From Fen-1245 sp963835535 (GTDB lineage Bacteria > Gemmatimonadota > Gemmatimonadetes > Gemmatimonadales > JACORV01), in the NCBI GenBank assembly GCA_963835535.1, contig CAWIFL010000005.1:682001-746000 (forward strand): a DNA stretch of 64,000 nucleotides, in the 5' to 3' direction. Below are positions 1-8,151 of this stretch, in pieces. The notes beneath the pieces were generated by a model, which made no database searches, was not told the origin of the DNA, and worked only from the letters and a program-made list of their open reading frames with translations. The position numbers and the translations under genes were made by a program. Position 1 is the first letter of the stretch. Every line of letters starts with the position of its first letter.

Positions 1-105
1 GTTGCCTGTGTGCTCGGACTGGGGGGTGGGCAGTTCCTGGCGCGATGCCTGGACGCCCCCGCAGCCGAGGGGAAGCAGTTCCGGGCCGACTGCGAAGTGG
101 CATGA
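1..105 (+). CDS. C-terminal end of an unidentified protein (partial)
   Basis: The first frame is open from the window edge to a TGA at 103-105 and encodes 34 residues (begins VACVLGLGGG, ends ADCEVA). It ends 43 bases before the start of the lytic transglycosylase on the same strand. Nothing identifies a family. It could be the tail of an upstream gene or chance, because open frames are common in DNA this rich in GC. Confidence 0.3.
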   Translation, partial: VACVLGLGGGQFLARCLDAPAAEGKQFRADCEVA

Positions 106-148
106 AACAGGATGCAGTCACCGGACCCACGAAAGGAGCTTCTACCAG

Positions 149-706
149 TTGCGAAGCATCATCCTGGCGTTCGCCCTTACGGGCGCATCGGCAGCACCGC
201 TGTACGCACCACCGGTTCCGCTCAGTCAATTGCGCGCCGCCAACCACGTCGCGATCGCGTGGGCCCACCGCTACCACATCGACGTCGCACTCGCCCGGCA
301 GATCATCCGTGCCGCGTCTCGGCACGGGCTCGACCAGCGGGTCGCGTTTCGCCTCGTCAAGCGCGAGTCGAGTTTCCTGGGGAACATGCTCGGCGGTGCA
401 GGGGAGATCGGGCTCACCCAGATCAAGCCGACCACCGCGCGGGATCTGCAGCCCGGTATCACGATCGGCCGGCTCTTCGAACCTGACGTCAACCTGGACC
501 TGGGGTTCGCGTACCTGGCGCAACTCCGGAAGCGCTACCACGGCGACATGTGGCGGGCCGCCACCGCCTACAACCAGGGCATGACGATGGCGGACACTCT
601 CGCGGGCAGCACGGCCTATGCGATCGAACTGCTGGGGGCGCCCCCCGGCGCGGGAGCCGCCCGTCCCGGATTGGGGACTGCGCCGCTACTGCGGATACAG
701 CGCTAG
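149..706 (+). CDS. Secreted lytic transglycosylase (SLT domain)
   Basis: Predicted murein lytic transglycosylase of 185 residues that cleaves peptidoglycan glycan strands in the periplasm. The TTG at 149 is chosen as the start because AAGGAG at 133-138 lies ten bases before it and the product then opens with a signal peptide (LRSIILAFALTGASAAPLYA). The SLT motifs follow: the catalytic Glu is E73 in KRESSF, GLTQI stands in for the usual GLMQI, and AYNQG comes near the end. Starting further upstream would add an unlikely 49-residue leader. The family is clear; its cellular role (remodelling, or assembly of a secretion system or pilus) cannot be told from context. Confidence 0.8.
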   Translation: MRSIILAFALTGASAAPLYAPPVPLSQLRAANHVAIAWAHRYHIDVALARQIIRAASRHGLDQRVAFRLVKRESSFLGNMLGGAGEIGLTQIKPTTARDLQPGITIGRLFEPDVNLDLGFAYLAQLRKRYHGDMWRAATAYNQGMTMADTLAGSTAYAIELLGAPPGAGAARPGLGTAPLLRIQR

Positions 707-876
707 CTGATGCCAGGCAGTGGCAGGCCCGTGCGCCGCCACAGTTCCATGAAGCGCGGGTCCTTTCGAAGCCCCGTACAAACGGCAGCGAGTGCGACGT
801 ACGGCATTCCGCCGCCACGCGCCTCGATCCCTTGCTTGAGCCAACTCAGAGCCGGCGTCCCGTCCCCGACGAAGCT
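703..876 (-). pseudogene. C-terminal remnant of a Ser/Thr kinase/TPR-type protein
   Basis: About 57 codons on the minus strand read like the end of the long kinase or TolB/TPR proteins common in Gemmatimonadota and Acidobacteriota. They contain ALSWLKQGIEARGGGMPYV followed by LRKDPRFMELWRRTGLP, which fits the usual ending 'ALxWLExA...LRxDPRFxxLLRRxGLP'. Upstream of about 876 the frame stays open but loses any family resemblance, and no kinase or TPR domain precedes it. The stop at 703-705 overlaps the stop of the convergent transglycosylase. I read it as the decayed end of a gene whose body was lost. Confidence 0.5.
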
Positions 877-1047
877 GCGGTACTGAGCTGCACGCCGGCC
901 GCTCTGACGTGTGACTAACGCCTGCGCGGTAACGTGTGCATGGTATGTGGATGCGCGCGGGCGGGCCGCGCAGCGGAAGTGGATGCGTCCTTGCCTTGAG
1001 GCGAGAGAGACGACGCACGCGCCATGCACAGGCACCCGGAGGGACTA

Positions 1048-1407
1048 ATGAGGTCACGCCACACCTTGATGGTCGCCATCCTGATGGCGCTTGCGGCGGC
1101 CCCGGCTATCGCGCAGAGCCCGCAAGGGCCGCCCGCCGACGGCGGCTACGCCCAGCACCGGATGCAGATGCTCCTGAACGGGATTACGCTGACGCCCGTC
1201 CAGCAGGCCCGGATTGATTCCATCCAGGCCGCCTACCGCGCCGGGATGCCGGCCAGGATCCCCGGCGTGACGCCGGACTCGGCCACCCGCGCGCAGCGGA
1301 GGAAACTCGGGCGCATGATGGACGCCGACATGCGCGCCGTGCTCACGCCGGCGCAGCAGGCGGTCTGGGACAAGAACTACGCCGACCTGCAGTTGCCCGG
1401 AGCCTGA
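1048..1407 (+). CDS. Periplasmic LTXXQ/Spy-like protein
   Basis: A 119-residue exported protein. The ATG at 1048 follows GGAGGG at 1038-1043 and opens a clear signal peptide ending in PAIAQ; an in-frame ATG at 1024 is less likely. The mature part is helical and carries two LTPxQQ motifs (ITLTPVQQARIDSI and AVLTPAQQAVWDKN), the repeat that defines the Spy/CpxP-like LTXXQ family of small periplasmic chaperone or stress-sensing proteins. The family call is moderate because the repeats are short and common in hypothetical proteins of this phylum. It stands alone, between a gene remnant and a membrane-protein pair. Confidence 0.6.
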   Translation: MRSRHTLMVAILMALAAAPAIAQSPQGPPADGGYAQHRMQMLLNGITLTPVQQARIDSIQAAYRAGMPARIPGVTPDSATRAQRRKLGRMMDADMRAVLTPAQQAVWDKNYADLQLPGA

Positions 1408-1492
1408 TGCCCCGGGGCACACGCCGCGCGTATGGCTCGGATCGGATGCGTCAATCCGCTCGGCCCACAGGCGCGCTTCAAAGGCGCACGCC

Positions 1493-2149
1493 ATGAAGTC
1501 CCTTGCTGACTTCGTCAAGGAGTGTAGCCAGTGGAGTGACGAGTTCCTGCTCCAGCAGTTCGCCCTTGGCCCAACGGCCTATGAAGCAGCCGGGTATTTC
1601 GAGGCGATTCGCGCCGAGTTGTCTCGCCGTGGTCTCTCTGTACCGCACAGTTCTCTTCCTTCTCCTGTGCCCGCAGGTGCTCGCCTCTGGCGTGTGACTG
1701 CGGACAACGCGGCGGCCTCCTCCGCAGGCGTGAAGATCGTCTTCTACCTGATCGGCTTGGCGATCCTGTGGCTCGTCTGGCGGCCACTCGGCGCAGTCTT
1801 CCTCGTCTTCGCGCTCGGGAACGTCAGGCTGCTTGCGGCGCGCAACGCTCTGCTCTGGCGACCCAAGGACGCGGTGGTGTTCGGCTGGATGGTCGGCCCC
1901 GTGGTGGCGCTCCTGACCCAACTGGCGACGCGCTTCGCGTTCTCGTCGCCGTATGCGGTGGTCGCGATGGCCGTCTTCGGATTCTATCCCGTTGCCTCCA
2001 TCGGCCACGGCGCGCCGCGCGGCCGGCTGTTTCGGTCCGGCTCGGATCAGCTTCGAATCGCGGCGCGCAGGGCTGCCATGGCGGCCTACGTGTCAGTGAC
2101 CGCGCTGGCTCTCGCGTGGGCGTTCACCCACGGCTGGTACTCCGTGTGA
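1493..2149 (+). CDS. Hypothetical membrane protein
   Basis: A 218-residue protein with a soluble acidic N-terminus of about 75 residues (SLADFVKECSQWSDEFLLQQ) followed by about four hydrophobic segments (around residues 80-110, 125-145, 150-165 and 195-212). I do not recognise a family. Its TGA at 2147-2149 overlaps the probable GTG start of the next gene, so the two are likely translated together. The N-terminal half may bind a cytoplasmic partner, but nothing in the sequence shows this. Confidence 0.65.
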   Translation: MKSLADFVKECSQWSDEFLLQQFALGPTAYEAAGYFEAIRAELSRRGLSVPHSSLPSPVPAGARLWRVTADNAAASSAGVKIVFYLIGLAILWLVWRPLGAVFLVFALGNVRLLAARNALLWRPKDAVVFGWMVGPVVALLTQLATRFAFSSPYAVVAMAVFGFYPVASIGHGAPRGRLFRSGSDQLRIAARRAAMAAYVSVTALALAWAFTHGWYSV

Positions 2150-2946
2150 GCAGTGCCGATGAGCGCGGGGTGGCACGAAGCTCTAAGCTGTGGATCGTCG
2201 CTCTTGCGCTGACGGTGGCCGCGCTGGGTTGGCAGTGGCGTAGCGGGCCGTCCTATCCGTACCGAACGGAGGTCGCGCTCGGGCGCGCTGCGATGCCCGT
2301 CTCGCTGCCCCGGAGTAGCTCGACCGTGTTCACCGCACGGGTGACCGTGCCGGCCCGAGATGCCCGCGTGAGTGGCACGTTGTACTGGCGGCGTTTTCGT
2401 GCCGGCGGCCCGTTCGAAGCACTCCCGCTGCAGTCCGAGGGTGGCGAGTTGGCCGCGGTGCTGCCGGGCCTTCCGCCTGGTGGCCGGGTCGAGTACTACG
2501 TCGAGTTGAGGGTTGGCGCCGAGCCCGTCCGCATCCCGTCCACGGCCGGCGAAACGGTGATCCTGCGCTATCACGGCCAGATGCCGGCCGACGTCCTCAT
2601 TCCCCACATAGCGGTGATGTTCCTGGCGATGCTGGTCGGTCTGCGCGCCGGCCTCGCGGCGGCGGTGGGCGCCCCAGAGCACCGGAGTCTCGCGGTCATT
2701 ACCCTGGCCGCGCTCACGCTCGGCGGGTTCATGCTGGGTCCCGTCGCCCAGAAATACGCGTTCGGCGCCTTCTGGACTGGCGTTCCTCTTGGCTGGGACC
2801 TCACCGACAACAAGACCCTGCTGATGTGGATCGGGTGGGCAGCGGCCGTGGTCGCGGGCGCGCGGCGCTGGCGGGGCTCCCGTTGGGTCATCGTGTTCGC
2901 TACGGCGTTCATGCTCGCCGTGTTCCTCGTCCCCCACAGCGTTTAG
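2146..2946 (+). CDS. Hypothetical membrane protein with extracytoplasmic beta domain
   Basis: A 266-residue product if it starts at the GTG at 2146, which overlaps the upstream stop; a GTG at 2170 is the alternative. It has an N-terminal signal anchor (LWIVALALTVAALGW) and a beta-rich region at about residues 50-140 that looks like a fibronectin or Ig fold (RVTVPARDARVSGTLYWRR, GGRVEYYVELRV). Four or five transmembrane helices fill the C-terminal half. No family is recognised. Overlap with the preceding membrane-protein gene points to a two-gene operon whose products may form a complex. Confidence 0.65.
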   Translation: MSSADERGVARSSKLWIVALALTVAALGWQWRSGPSYPYRTEVALGRAAMPVSLPRSSSTVFTARVTVPARDARVSGTLYWRRFRAGGPFEALPLQSEGGELAAVLPGLPPGGRVEYYVELRVGAEPVRIPSTAGETVILRYHGQMPADVLIPHIAVMFLAMLVGLRAGLAAAVGAPEHRSLAVITLAALTLGGFMLGPVAQKYAFGAFWTGVPLGWDLTDNKTLLMWIGWAAAVVAGARRWRGSRWVIVFATAFMLAVFLVPHSV

Positions 2947-3030
2947 GGCCGCCAGCTCGCCGACACCCGACCGCCCCCGGCATGCCGGCTTCCTTGAGCG
3001 GCGTTCCCGCGGTTGCTACTAATGCCATAG

Positions 3031-3078
3031 TTGACAAAGTGCCGGACGGCCCCTAACATCTACTAACCACTTAGTAGA
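3031..3078 (+). promoter_or_regulatory. blaI promoter with overlapping inverted-repeat operator
   Basis: TTGACA at 3031-3036 and TAACAT at 3054-3059 are separated by exactly 17 bases, a near-consensus housekeeping promoter. A perfect inverted repeat, TCTACTAA (3059-3066), CCAC, TTAGTAGA (3071-3078), begins at the last base of the -10 and covers the start region. GGAGG at 3080-3084 and the GTG at 3089 follow. This is where a dimeric BlaI/MecI-type repressor would block its own transcription, so autoregulation of blaI and the M56 gene is very likely. Confidence 0.8.
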
Positions 3079-3088
3079 CGGAGGCCCG

Positions 3089-3463
3089 GTGCGTGTCGCC
3101 CTGACGGATCGTGAGCTCGACGTCATGTCGGTCCTCTGGGAGCGCGGCTCTGGGACGGTCGCGGAGGTACGCGCCGCCCTGGATGACGAGCTTGCCTACA
3201 CCACCGTGCTCACCGTCCTGCGGATCCTGGAAGCCAAGGGACACGTGCGGCACGAGGGAGAGGGACGAGCGCACCGCTACTACGCGCTGGTCCCGGAGCG
3301 GGCGGCGCGCCGTGGCGCCGTGCAACAGCTCGTCAAGCGGTTCTTCAGCGGTTCGCCGGAGCTCCTGCTCACGGAGCTGGTGCGGGACCGCGACCTTTCC
3401 AGGAGCGAGCTGCGCCGCCTGCGTCAACTCCTCGACGCACGCAGGAAAGGACCACGACCATGA
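3089..3463 (+). CDS. BlaI/MecI/CopY-family transcriptional repressor
   Basis: A 124-residue winged-helix repressor. The N-terminus LTDRELDVMSVLWERGSGTV and the recognition helix region AYTTVLTVLRILEAKGHVRH are typical of the BlaI/MecI family, and the C-terminal helical part would dimerise and hold the cleavage site. The GTG start has GGAGG five bases upstream. Its stop overlaps the start of the M56 metallopeptidase gene (ATGA at 3460-3463), the standard arrangement in which the membrane peptidase inactivates the repressor on signal. No beta-lactamase lies nearby, so the target is not necessarily antibiotic resistance. Confidence 0.88.
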   Translation: MRVALTDRELDVMSVLWERGSGTVAEVRAALDDELAYTTVLTVLRILEAKGHVRHEGEGRAHRYYALVPERAARRGAVQQLVKRFFSGSPELLLTELVRDRDLSRSELRRLRQLLDARRKGPRP

Positions 3464-5220
3464 TCGCGGTCTGGATGATCTACGCGTTGGCGCTGGGCCT
3501 CCTCCTCGGCTTCGCGGCCCACGCGCTGGAGCGGGTCGCCAGCCTGTGGTGGTGGCCGCGGCGCTACGTCTGGACGGTCGCGATTCTGGCCTCTCTACTC
3601 GTGCCTCTTGCCGTCCTGATGCGGCCGCCGGCCCCGCCGTCTCGAGCGCCCGCACCGCGAATGGAGCATCCCCTCAACGCCGTTGCCTCCGTCGCGCCGG
3701 TGCGCGGGGTGCCTTCGGGCGCGGGCACGGTGGCGTTGAGCAAGGTCAGTGCCTTGCTCGCGACCGTGAACCGGCCGCTCCTGCTGCTGTGGTGCGCTAC
3801 ATCGCTCGTGCTCGTATTCCGCCTGCTGCGCTCCGGCATCGGCCTGCGCCACCGAGCGCGCGACTGGCGCGCGGTGGTCGTGGATGGGACGCGGGTTCTG
3901 GTTGCGCCTGATATCGGGCCGGCCGTCGTGCGGCTGGGCGGCCTCACGATCGTGCTGCCGGATTGGGCGCTGTCAGCGGAGCCGCTCGCTCGTTCCCTGA
4001 TGCTCGAGCACGAGAAGGAGCATTGCCGGGCACGAGACCCCGATCTTCTCCTGGGCGCCACGGTGGCGCTCGTGCTGGCGCCGTGGAATCTGCCGCTCTG
4101 GTGGCAGGTTCACCGCTTGCAGCTCGCCGTTGAGACCGACTGCGACCGTCGCGTCATGCGCGCGGGTGCCGAGGCGCAGGCTTACGGCGGGTTGCTGTTG
4201 CGCGTGGGAGCCCGCCGCACCCGGCAGCCACTGCTGGCCGCGACGGCGTTCGCTGAAACGCCTTCGTTGCTGGAGAGGAGGATCCTCGCCATGACCACCC
4301 CCAGGCCGAAGAACCCGATCGTACGTGCTGCCCTCGCGACCTGCATCGCAGCGCTGGGCGTCGCGGCCGCCTGCATGACACCGCATCCGGCCCCCGCGCC
4401 TGCGCAACCGGCGGCACCTGCGCCGCAGACAGCGCCGGCGCCGACGCAGCCGGCAGCCGTGCCCATGCAGCAGCCAGGGCCGAGGCAGGCGCCGCGCGAG
4501 CTCCCTGCCGGCGTCTACCGGGAAGAGGATGTGACGGAGCGGCCGGAACGCCTTGGCGGGCCGGCGCCGAGATACCCTGACAGCCTCCGTGCGGCGGGGG
4601 TGGGGGGTCGAGCCCTGGTCGAGTTCATCGTGGATACGACCGGGCATGTGGATACAGGGTCCGTTCGGATCATCTCGAGTTCGCATCCAGGATTCGAGGC
4701 GCCGACGCGGGAAGCCATCCTCGCCAGCACGTTCAGACCGGGCCTGGTGCAGGGACACGCCGTGCGGGTGTTGATCACGCAGCCGGTGAACTACCAGGTG
4801 GCCCCCGAAATGACTCATCGGCTTTCCGCCTCCAACCCATTCCAACGCGACGCCGCGGCGGCGTTGCGGGCGCAGGACTTTGCGCGAGCCGATTCGCTCT
4901 TAGGGCTGGCGCAACAGGGGGCGAGCGGACAGGAGCTCCAGACCGTGATGTTCTACCGCGGCATGGCGCAGATGTCGCGCGCCAGTGTGGCGGTGACGGA
5001 TGCAGAGTCGAAGGCGCGCGACGCCGAGAAGGACCCGGCCGTCAGGGCGGCGGCCTGCGCTTCGGTGGCGGCGGCGGGGGACCTCCTGAATCAGGCGGAG
5101 CCGAACCTCCGGGGCGGCGCGGCCTCGAATCCGGACATGGCGAGCCAGTTGCTGACCAATATCCCGCAGATGCGGGGCTCGTTGCCGCAGCTGTCGCGCG
5201 CATTGAACTGTCCGTCGTAG
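3460..5220 (+). CDS. M56 (BlaR1-type) membrane metallopeptidase fused to a TonB C-terminal domain
   Basis: A 586-residue fusion. The N-terminal third holds hydrophobic segments and the M56 zinc site, HEKEH at 184-188, with the downstream motif VETDCDRRV as the likely third-ligand region. A transmembrane segment near 290-305 and a long Pro/Ala/Gln linker follow. A TonB-like C-terminal domain comes at about 360-445 (PRYPDSLRAAGVGGRALVEF, ASTFRPG). The last 130 residues look helical and TPR-like. The peptidase should cleave the BlaI repressor encoded just upstream. The linker and TonB domain suggest a link across the periplasm to an outer-membrane receptor, or envelope sensing. The ATG overlaps the blaI stop. 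Confidence 0.85.
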   Translation: MIAVWMIYALALGLLLGFAAHALERVASLWWWPRRYVWTVAILASLLVPLAVLMRPPAPPSRAPAPRMEHPLNAVASVAPVRGVPSGAGTVALSKVSALLATVNRPLLLLWCATSLVLVFRLLRSGIGLRHRARDWRAVVVDGTRVLVAPDIGPAVVRLGGLTIVLPDWALSAEPLARSLMLEHEKEHCRARDPDLLLGATVALVLAPWNLPLWWQVHRLQLAVETDCDRRVMRAGAEAQAYGGLLLRVGARRTRQPLLAATAFAETPSLLERRILAMTTPRPKNPIVRAALATCIAALGVAAACMTPHPAPAPAQPAAPAPQTAPAPTQPAAVPMQQPGPRQAPRELPAGVYREEDVTERPERLGGPAPRYPDSLRAAGVGGRALVEFIVDTTGHVDTGSVRIISSSHPGFEAPTREAILASTFRPGLVQGHAVRVLITQPVNYQVAPEMTHRLSASNPFQRDAAAALRAQDFARADSLLGLAQQGASGQELQTVMFYRGMAQMSRASVAVTDAESKARDAEKDPAVRAAACASVAAAGDLLNQAEPNLRGGAASNPDMASQLLTNIPQMRGSLPQLSRALNCPS

Positions 5221-5249
5221 TCGGCAGCCGGCGCAGGTCTCCGACTGAG

Positions 5250-7181
5250 CTACGCTTCTCCGCTCAGGGCCCCCCAGGCCGCGAACGCCGCCTCGAGGGC
5301 CCGCTGCGCCGCCTCCAGGTCCTTGCCGAGCGCCGCCGCCCGTCGCACCCCGTCGCCGGTGAGATAGAGCTCAGGGTCCGCCAGCGCCGCCTGGAGCCGC
5401 TGCACTTCGGCGTCGGCCCGGGTCACCTCCGCCTCGGCCTCTTCGAGGGCGCGGCGCGCCGAGCGCCGCACCGATTCCTCGCGCTTGCGCGTGTCCTGCC
5501 CGCGGCGCATCTGGCGCTGTTCCTTCACCCTCCGTAAGGCCTCCTCCTCCCGCGCGGCGACGCGCGCGGCGTGCGTGCGCTCGGCGCTGACCGCCTCCCA
5601 CTCTGCGAACGTGCCGGGGTAGTCGGTGATGTGGCCGCCGTGCAGCACCCAGACGCGCGTCGTCAGCGCCCGCAGCAGGGCACGATCGTGGCTCACCAGG
5701 ATCACGGTGCCGTCGAACGCCTCGATCGCCTCCTCGAGCGCTTCGATGGACTCGACGTCCAGGTGATTGGTCGGTTCGTCGAAGGCGAGCAGGTTGGCGC
5801 CCTCGAGCTCCATCAGCGCGAGCGCCATCCGGGCCCGCTCGCCACCCGAGAGCGTCCCGCACCGCCGCAGCACCGAGTCTCCCGAGAACCCGTAGCGCCC
5901 GAGATGGCCCTGCACCTGCCCGCGCGTCCAGCGGGTGCGCCGATCCGCGATCGCGTCGAACAGCGTCTTCTCCTCGGGCACCTGTGCGAGGTCCTGGCGG
6001 TAGTGCGCGAGCGTGACCGAATCGGGGAGGCGCACCGTGCCCGCTTCGGGGGCGTGCTCCCCCGTGAACACCTTGAGGAGCGTGGACTTGCCGGCACCGT
6101 TGGCCCCGACCAGCCCCACCACCTCGCCGCGCCGCAGGCTCGCGCCGAAGCCGTCCAGCAGCACCCGCGGGCCGAAGGCCATGCGCACCCCTTCCGCGAC
6201 CAGCACCTGGTCGCCGCCGCGCTCGCGCGCCTCGAGTCGGACGGCCATCACGTCGTCCTCGCCCGGCGGCGGCCCGAGCCGCGGCAGACGCGCCAGCCGC
6301 TTCTGCCGCCCCACCGCCTGGCGGCTGTTCTGCCCGGCGATGTTCCGGCGGATGTAGTCCTCCTCCTTCGCGATCTTCGACGCCTGTTGCTTGTACGCGC
6401 GCTGCGCGGCGAGCCGGCGCTCGGCGCGCTGGGTGACGAAGGCCGAGTAGCCCGAGGCATAAGCGGTCGCTGTGCGCCCCTCGAGGTGCAGGATGTGATC
6501 GGCGAACGCCTCGAGGAGCGCTCGGTCGTGCGTGATGAGGAGGACGGCCGCGTCGAGGTCGCGCAGATAGCCCTCGAGCCACAAGGTGGTCTCGAGGTCG
6601 AGGTGGTTGGTGGGCTCGTCGAGGAGCAGCAGGTCGACCGGGGCCGCGAGCTGGCGGGCCAGGGCCACTCGGCCGCGCTCGCCGCCGCTCAGGGTCGCGA
6701 GCGGGCACGCGCGCGCGGCGTCGGGGTCGAAGCCGAGACCGTGCAGGACGGCATCCACCCGCGCCGCAGCCTGGTAACCACCCTCGCGCTCGAACCGGTG
6801 CAGGTCGCGGTCGTACCGCTCCAACATCGCCGGCGTCACGGTGTCCCCGGCCTCGGCCATTGCCGTGGCTTGCTCGGCGAGCGAGTGCTCGAGCGCGAAC
6901 AGGTCGGCGAAGGCGCCCGCGGCCGCCTCCCACACCGTCGCCGCGTCGCCGAAATCCCGGTACTGGTCCATCACCGTGATGCGCAGCCCGGCGGCACGCA
7001 CCACGGTGCCGCTCGAGGGGGCCAGGTCCCCGCGGATCAGGTTGAAGAGCGTCGTCTTCCCGGAGCCGTTGCGCCCCAGGATGCCCCAGCGCTCGCCGCG
7101 GTCCACGAGGAAGCTCACGTCCCGCAGCAGCTCCCGCTCTCCGAAGCGCACCGCGACACCGGCCATCGAGACCAGGGTCAT
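5250..7181 (-). CDS. ABC-F family ATPase (Uup/YdiF-like)
   Basis: A 643-residue soluble protein with two ABC domains and no membrane segments. Domain 1 has GRNGSGKTT, LSGGERGR and LLLLDEPTNHLD; domain 2 has GANGAGKST, LSGGERAR and LLAFDEPTNHLD. The interdomain linker is charged and helical, and the last 110 residues form a Glu/Arg-rich coiled coil as in Uup-type proteins. ABC-F proteins act on the ribosome E site, on translation stalls or on drug release. The exact subclass cannot be set here. The start is the ATG complementary to 7179-7181. It lies 40 bases after the SGNH hydrolase gene, and the two are probably co-transcribed. Confidence 0.9.
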   Translation of the reverse strand: MTLVSMAGVAVRFGERELLRDVSFLVDRGERWGILGRNGSGKTTLFNLIRGDLAPSSGTVVRAAGLRITVMDQYRDFGDAATVWEAAAGAFADLFALEHSLAEQATAMAEAGDTVTPAMLERYDRDLHRFEREGGYQAAARVDAVLHGLGFDPDAARACPLATLSGGERGRVALARQLAAPVDLLLLDEPTNHLDLETTLWLEGYLRDLDAAVLLITHDRALLEAFADHILHLEGRTATAYASGYSAFVTQRAERRLAAQRAYKQQASKIAKEEDYIRRNIAGQNSRQAVGRQKRLARLPRLGPPPGEDDVMAVRLEARERGGDQVLVAEGVRMAFGPRVLLDGFGASLRRGEVVGLVGANGAGKSTLLKVFTGEHAPEAGTVRLPDSVTLAHYRQDLAQVPEEKTLFDAIADRRTRWTRGQVQGHLGRYGFSGDSVLRRCGTLSGGERARMALALMELEGANLLAFDEPTNHLDVESIEALEEAIEAFDGTVILVSHDRALLRALTTRVWVLHGGHITDYPGTFAEWEAVSAERTHAARVAAREEEALRRVKEQRQMRRGQDTRKREESVRRSARRALEEAEAEVTRADAEVQRLQAALADPELYLTGDGVRRAAALGKDLEAAQRALEAAFAAWGALSGEA

Positions 7182-7221
7182 CGCGCGGCGGCTCCCGCAA
7201 GCTCCACGATCGCGGCGGCCT

Positions 7222-8070
7222 TCACGGTCCACGCCCCTCCTCGCTCGCGGCACGCCACGCGATCGCCTGCAGCGCGGCGGCCACTGCTGGCTCGAGGCCC
7301 GCCGTATAGGGGGAGCCCACGGGGGACCGCTCCAGGAGCGTGGCGTGGAAGACGCACGCGATGAGGTACGCGCCGACGGGTCCGGGGTGCACGGGGTCGG
7401 CGTACAGATCGATCTCCGGGTGCTCGCGTCGTGCGAGGCGCCACGCCACGCCCGCCGGCACCACCGTTCCCCGCAGCAGTGTCGCCAGGCGCTCATAGGT
7501 CCGGTCGATCCGAAGCTGCATCCCCTCGTACGTGGCCAGCTCGGGGTAGGCGGAGGCGTTCTGTGGGTCGCCGCCCTGCCGCGCCGGAGTCTCGTACAGC
7601 AGGAGCCGGACCGATGGGCTTGCCGTGCGGGCCTCGGTGGCGAGCGCGGTGGCGTACGGCTCGATCCCGCTGCGCACCTGTTCGTCGGAGAAGGCGGGCC
7701 ACTGCGACTGTTCCTGCAGGACCACCGCGTCCCATCCGCCGCGGGCGAGGAGCGCACGCACCTGCGGGTCGGCGGCGTGGTTCAGGAGGCGCGCTCCGCC
7801 CGGGGTGTGTTGCTCGTACAGGAGGTTGACGCCCGCTGTGCGCGCCAGGCCCTGGATCATCGCGGGGAGGTCCCCGGCATAGGTCAAGCTGTTGCCGATG
7901 AAGAGGACGCGAAGAGTGGGCGCGTTCGGGTCTGAGGGCGCCGGAACCTCGAGCGCGGCCCCCGGTGGCCGCACGCTCGGCGTCGCTGGCGCGAATACTC
8001 CGGTCCGCAACGCCGCATAGCCGCTGGCCGCAAGGGCGAGGATCCAGAAGAGGATTCTGCGACGTGGCAC
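7222..8070 (-). CDS. Exported SGNH/GDSL hydrolase
   Basis: A 282-residue protein with an N-terminal signal anchor (RILFWILALAASGYAAL) and an SGNH hydrolase fold. The block I nucleophile is S61 in FIGNSLTYAGD, and the block V Asp/His pair lies in DLYADPVHPGPVG near residue 225. Such enzymes are usually esterases, lipases or deacetylases acting on lipids or polysaccharides outside the cytoplasm; the substrate is not visible. The ABC-F gene follows 40 bases downstream on the same strand. Confidence 0.8.
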   Translation of the reverse strand: MPRRRILFWILALAASGYAALRTGVFAPATPSVRPPGAALEVPAPSDPNAPTLRVLFIGNSLTYAGDLPAMIQGLARTAGVNLLYEQHTPGGARLLNHAADPQVRALLARGGWDAVVLQEQSQWPAFSDEQVRSGIEPYATALATEARTASPSVRLLLYETPARQGGDPQNASAYPELATYEGMQLRIDRTYERLATLLRGTVVPAGVAWRLARREHPEIDLYADPVHPGPVGAYLIACVFHATLLERSPVGSPYTAGLEPAVAAALQAIAWRAASEEGRGP

Positions 8071-8151
8071 GTCAGTTCCTCCGTAGCGCTGCAGCCGAAG
8101 CCGTCTGCCTCAAGAGTCTACCCGCCGAGACTCGGCAGCGCGCGCTGTGGT

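Noticed and set aside
3089..5220. A beta-lactam resistance operon.
   Set aside because: BlaI and M56 proteins regulate many systems, and no beta-lactamase or PBP gene is nearby.
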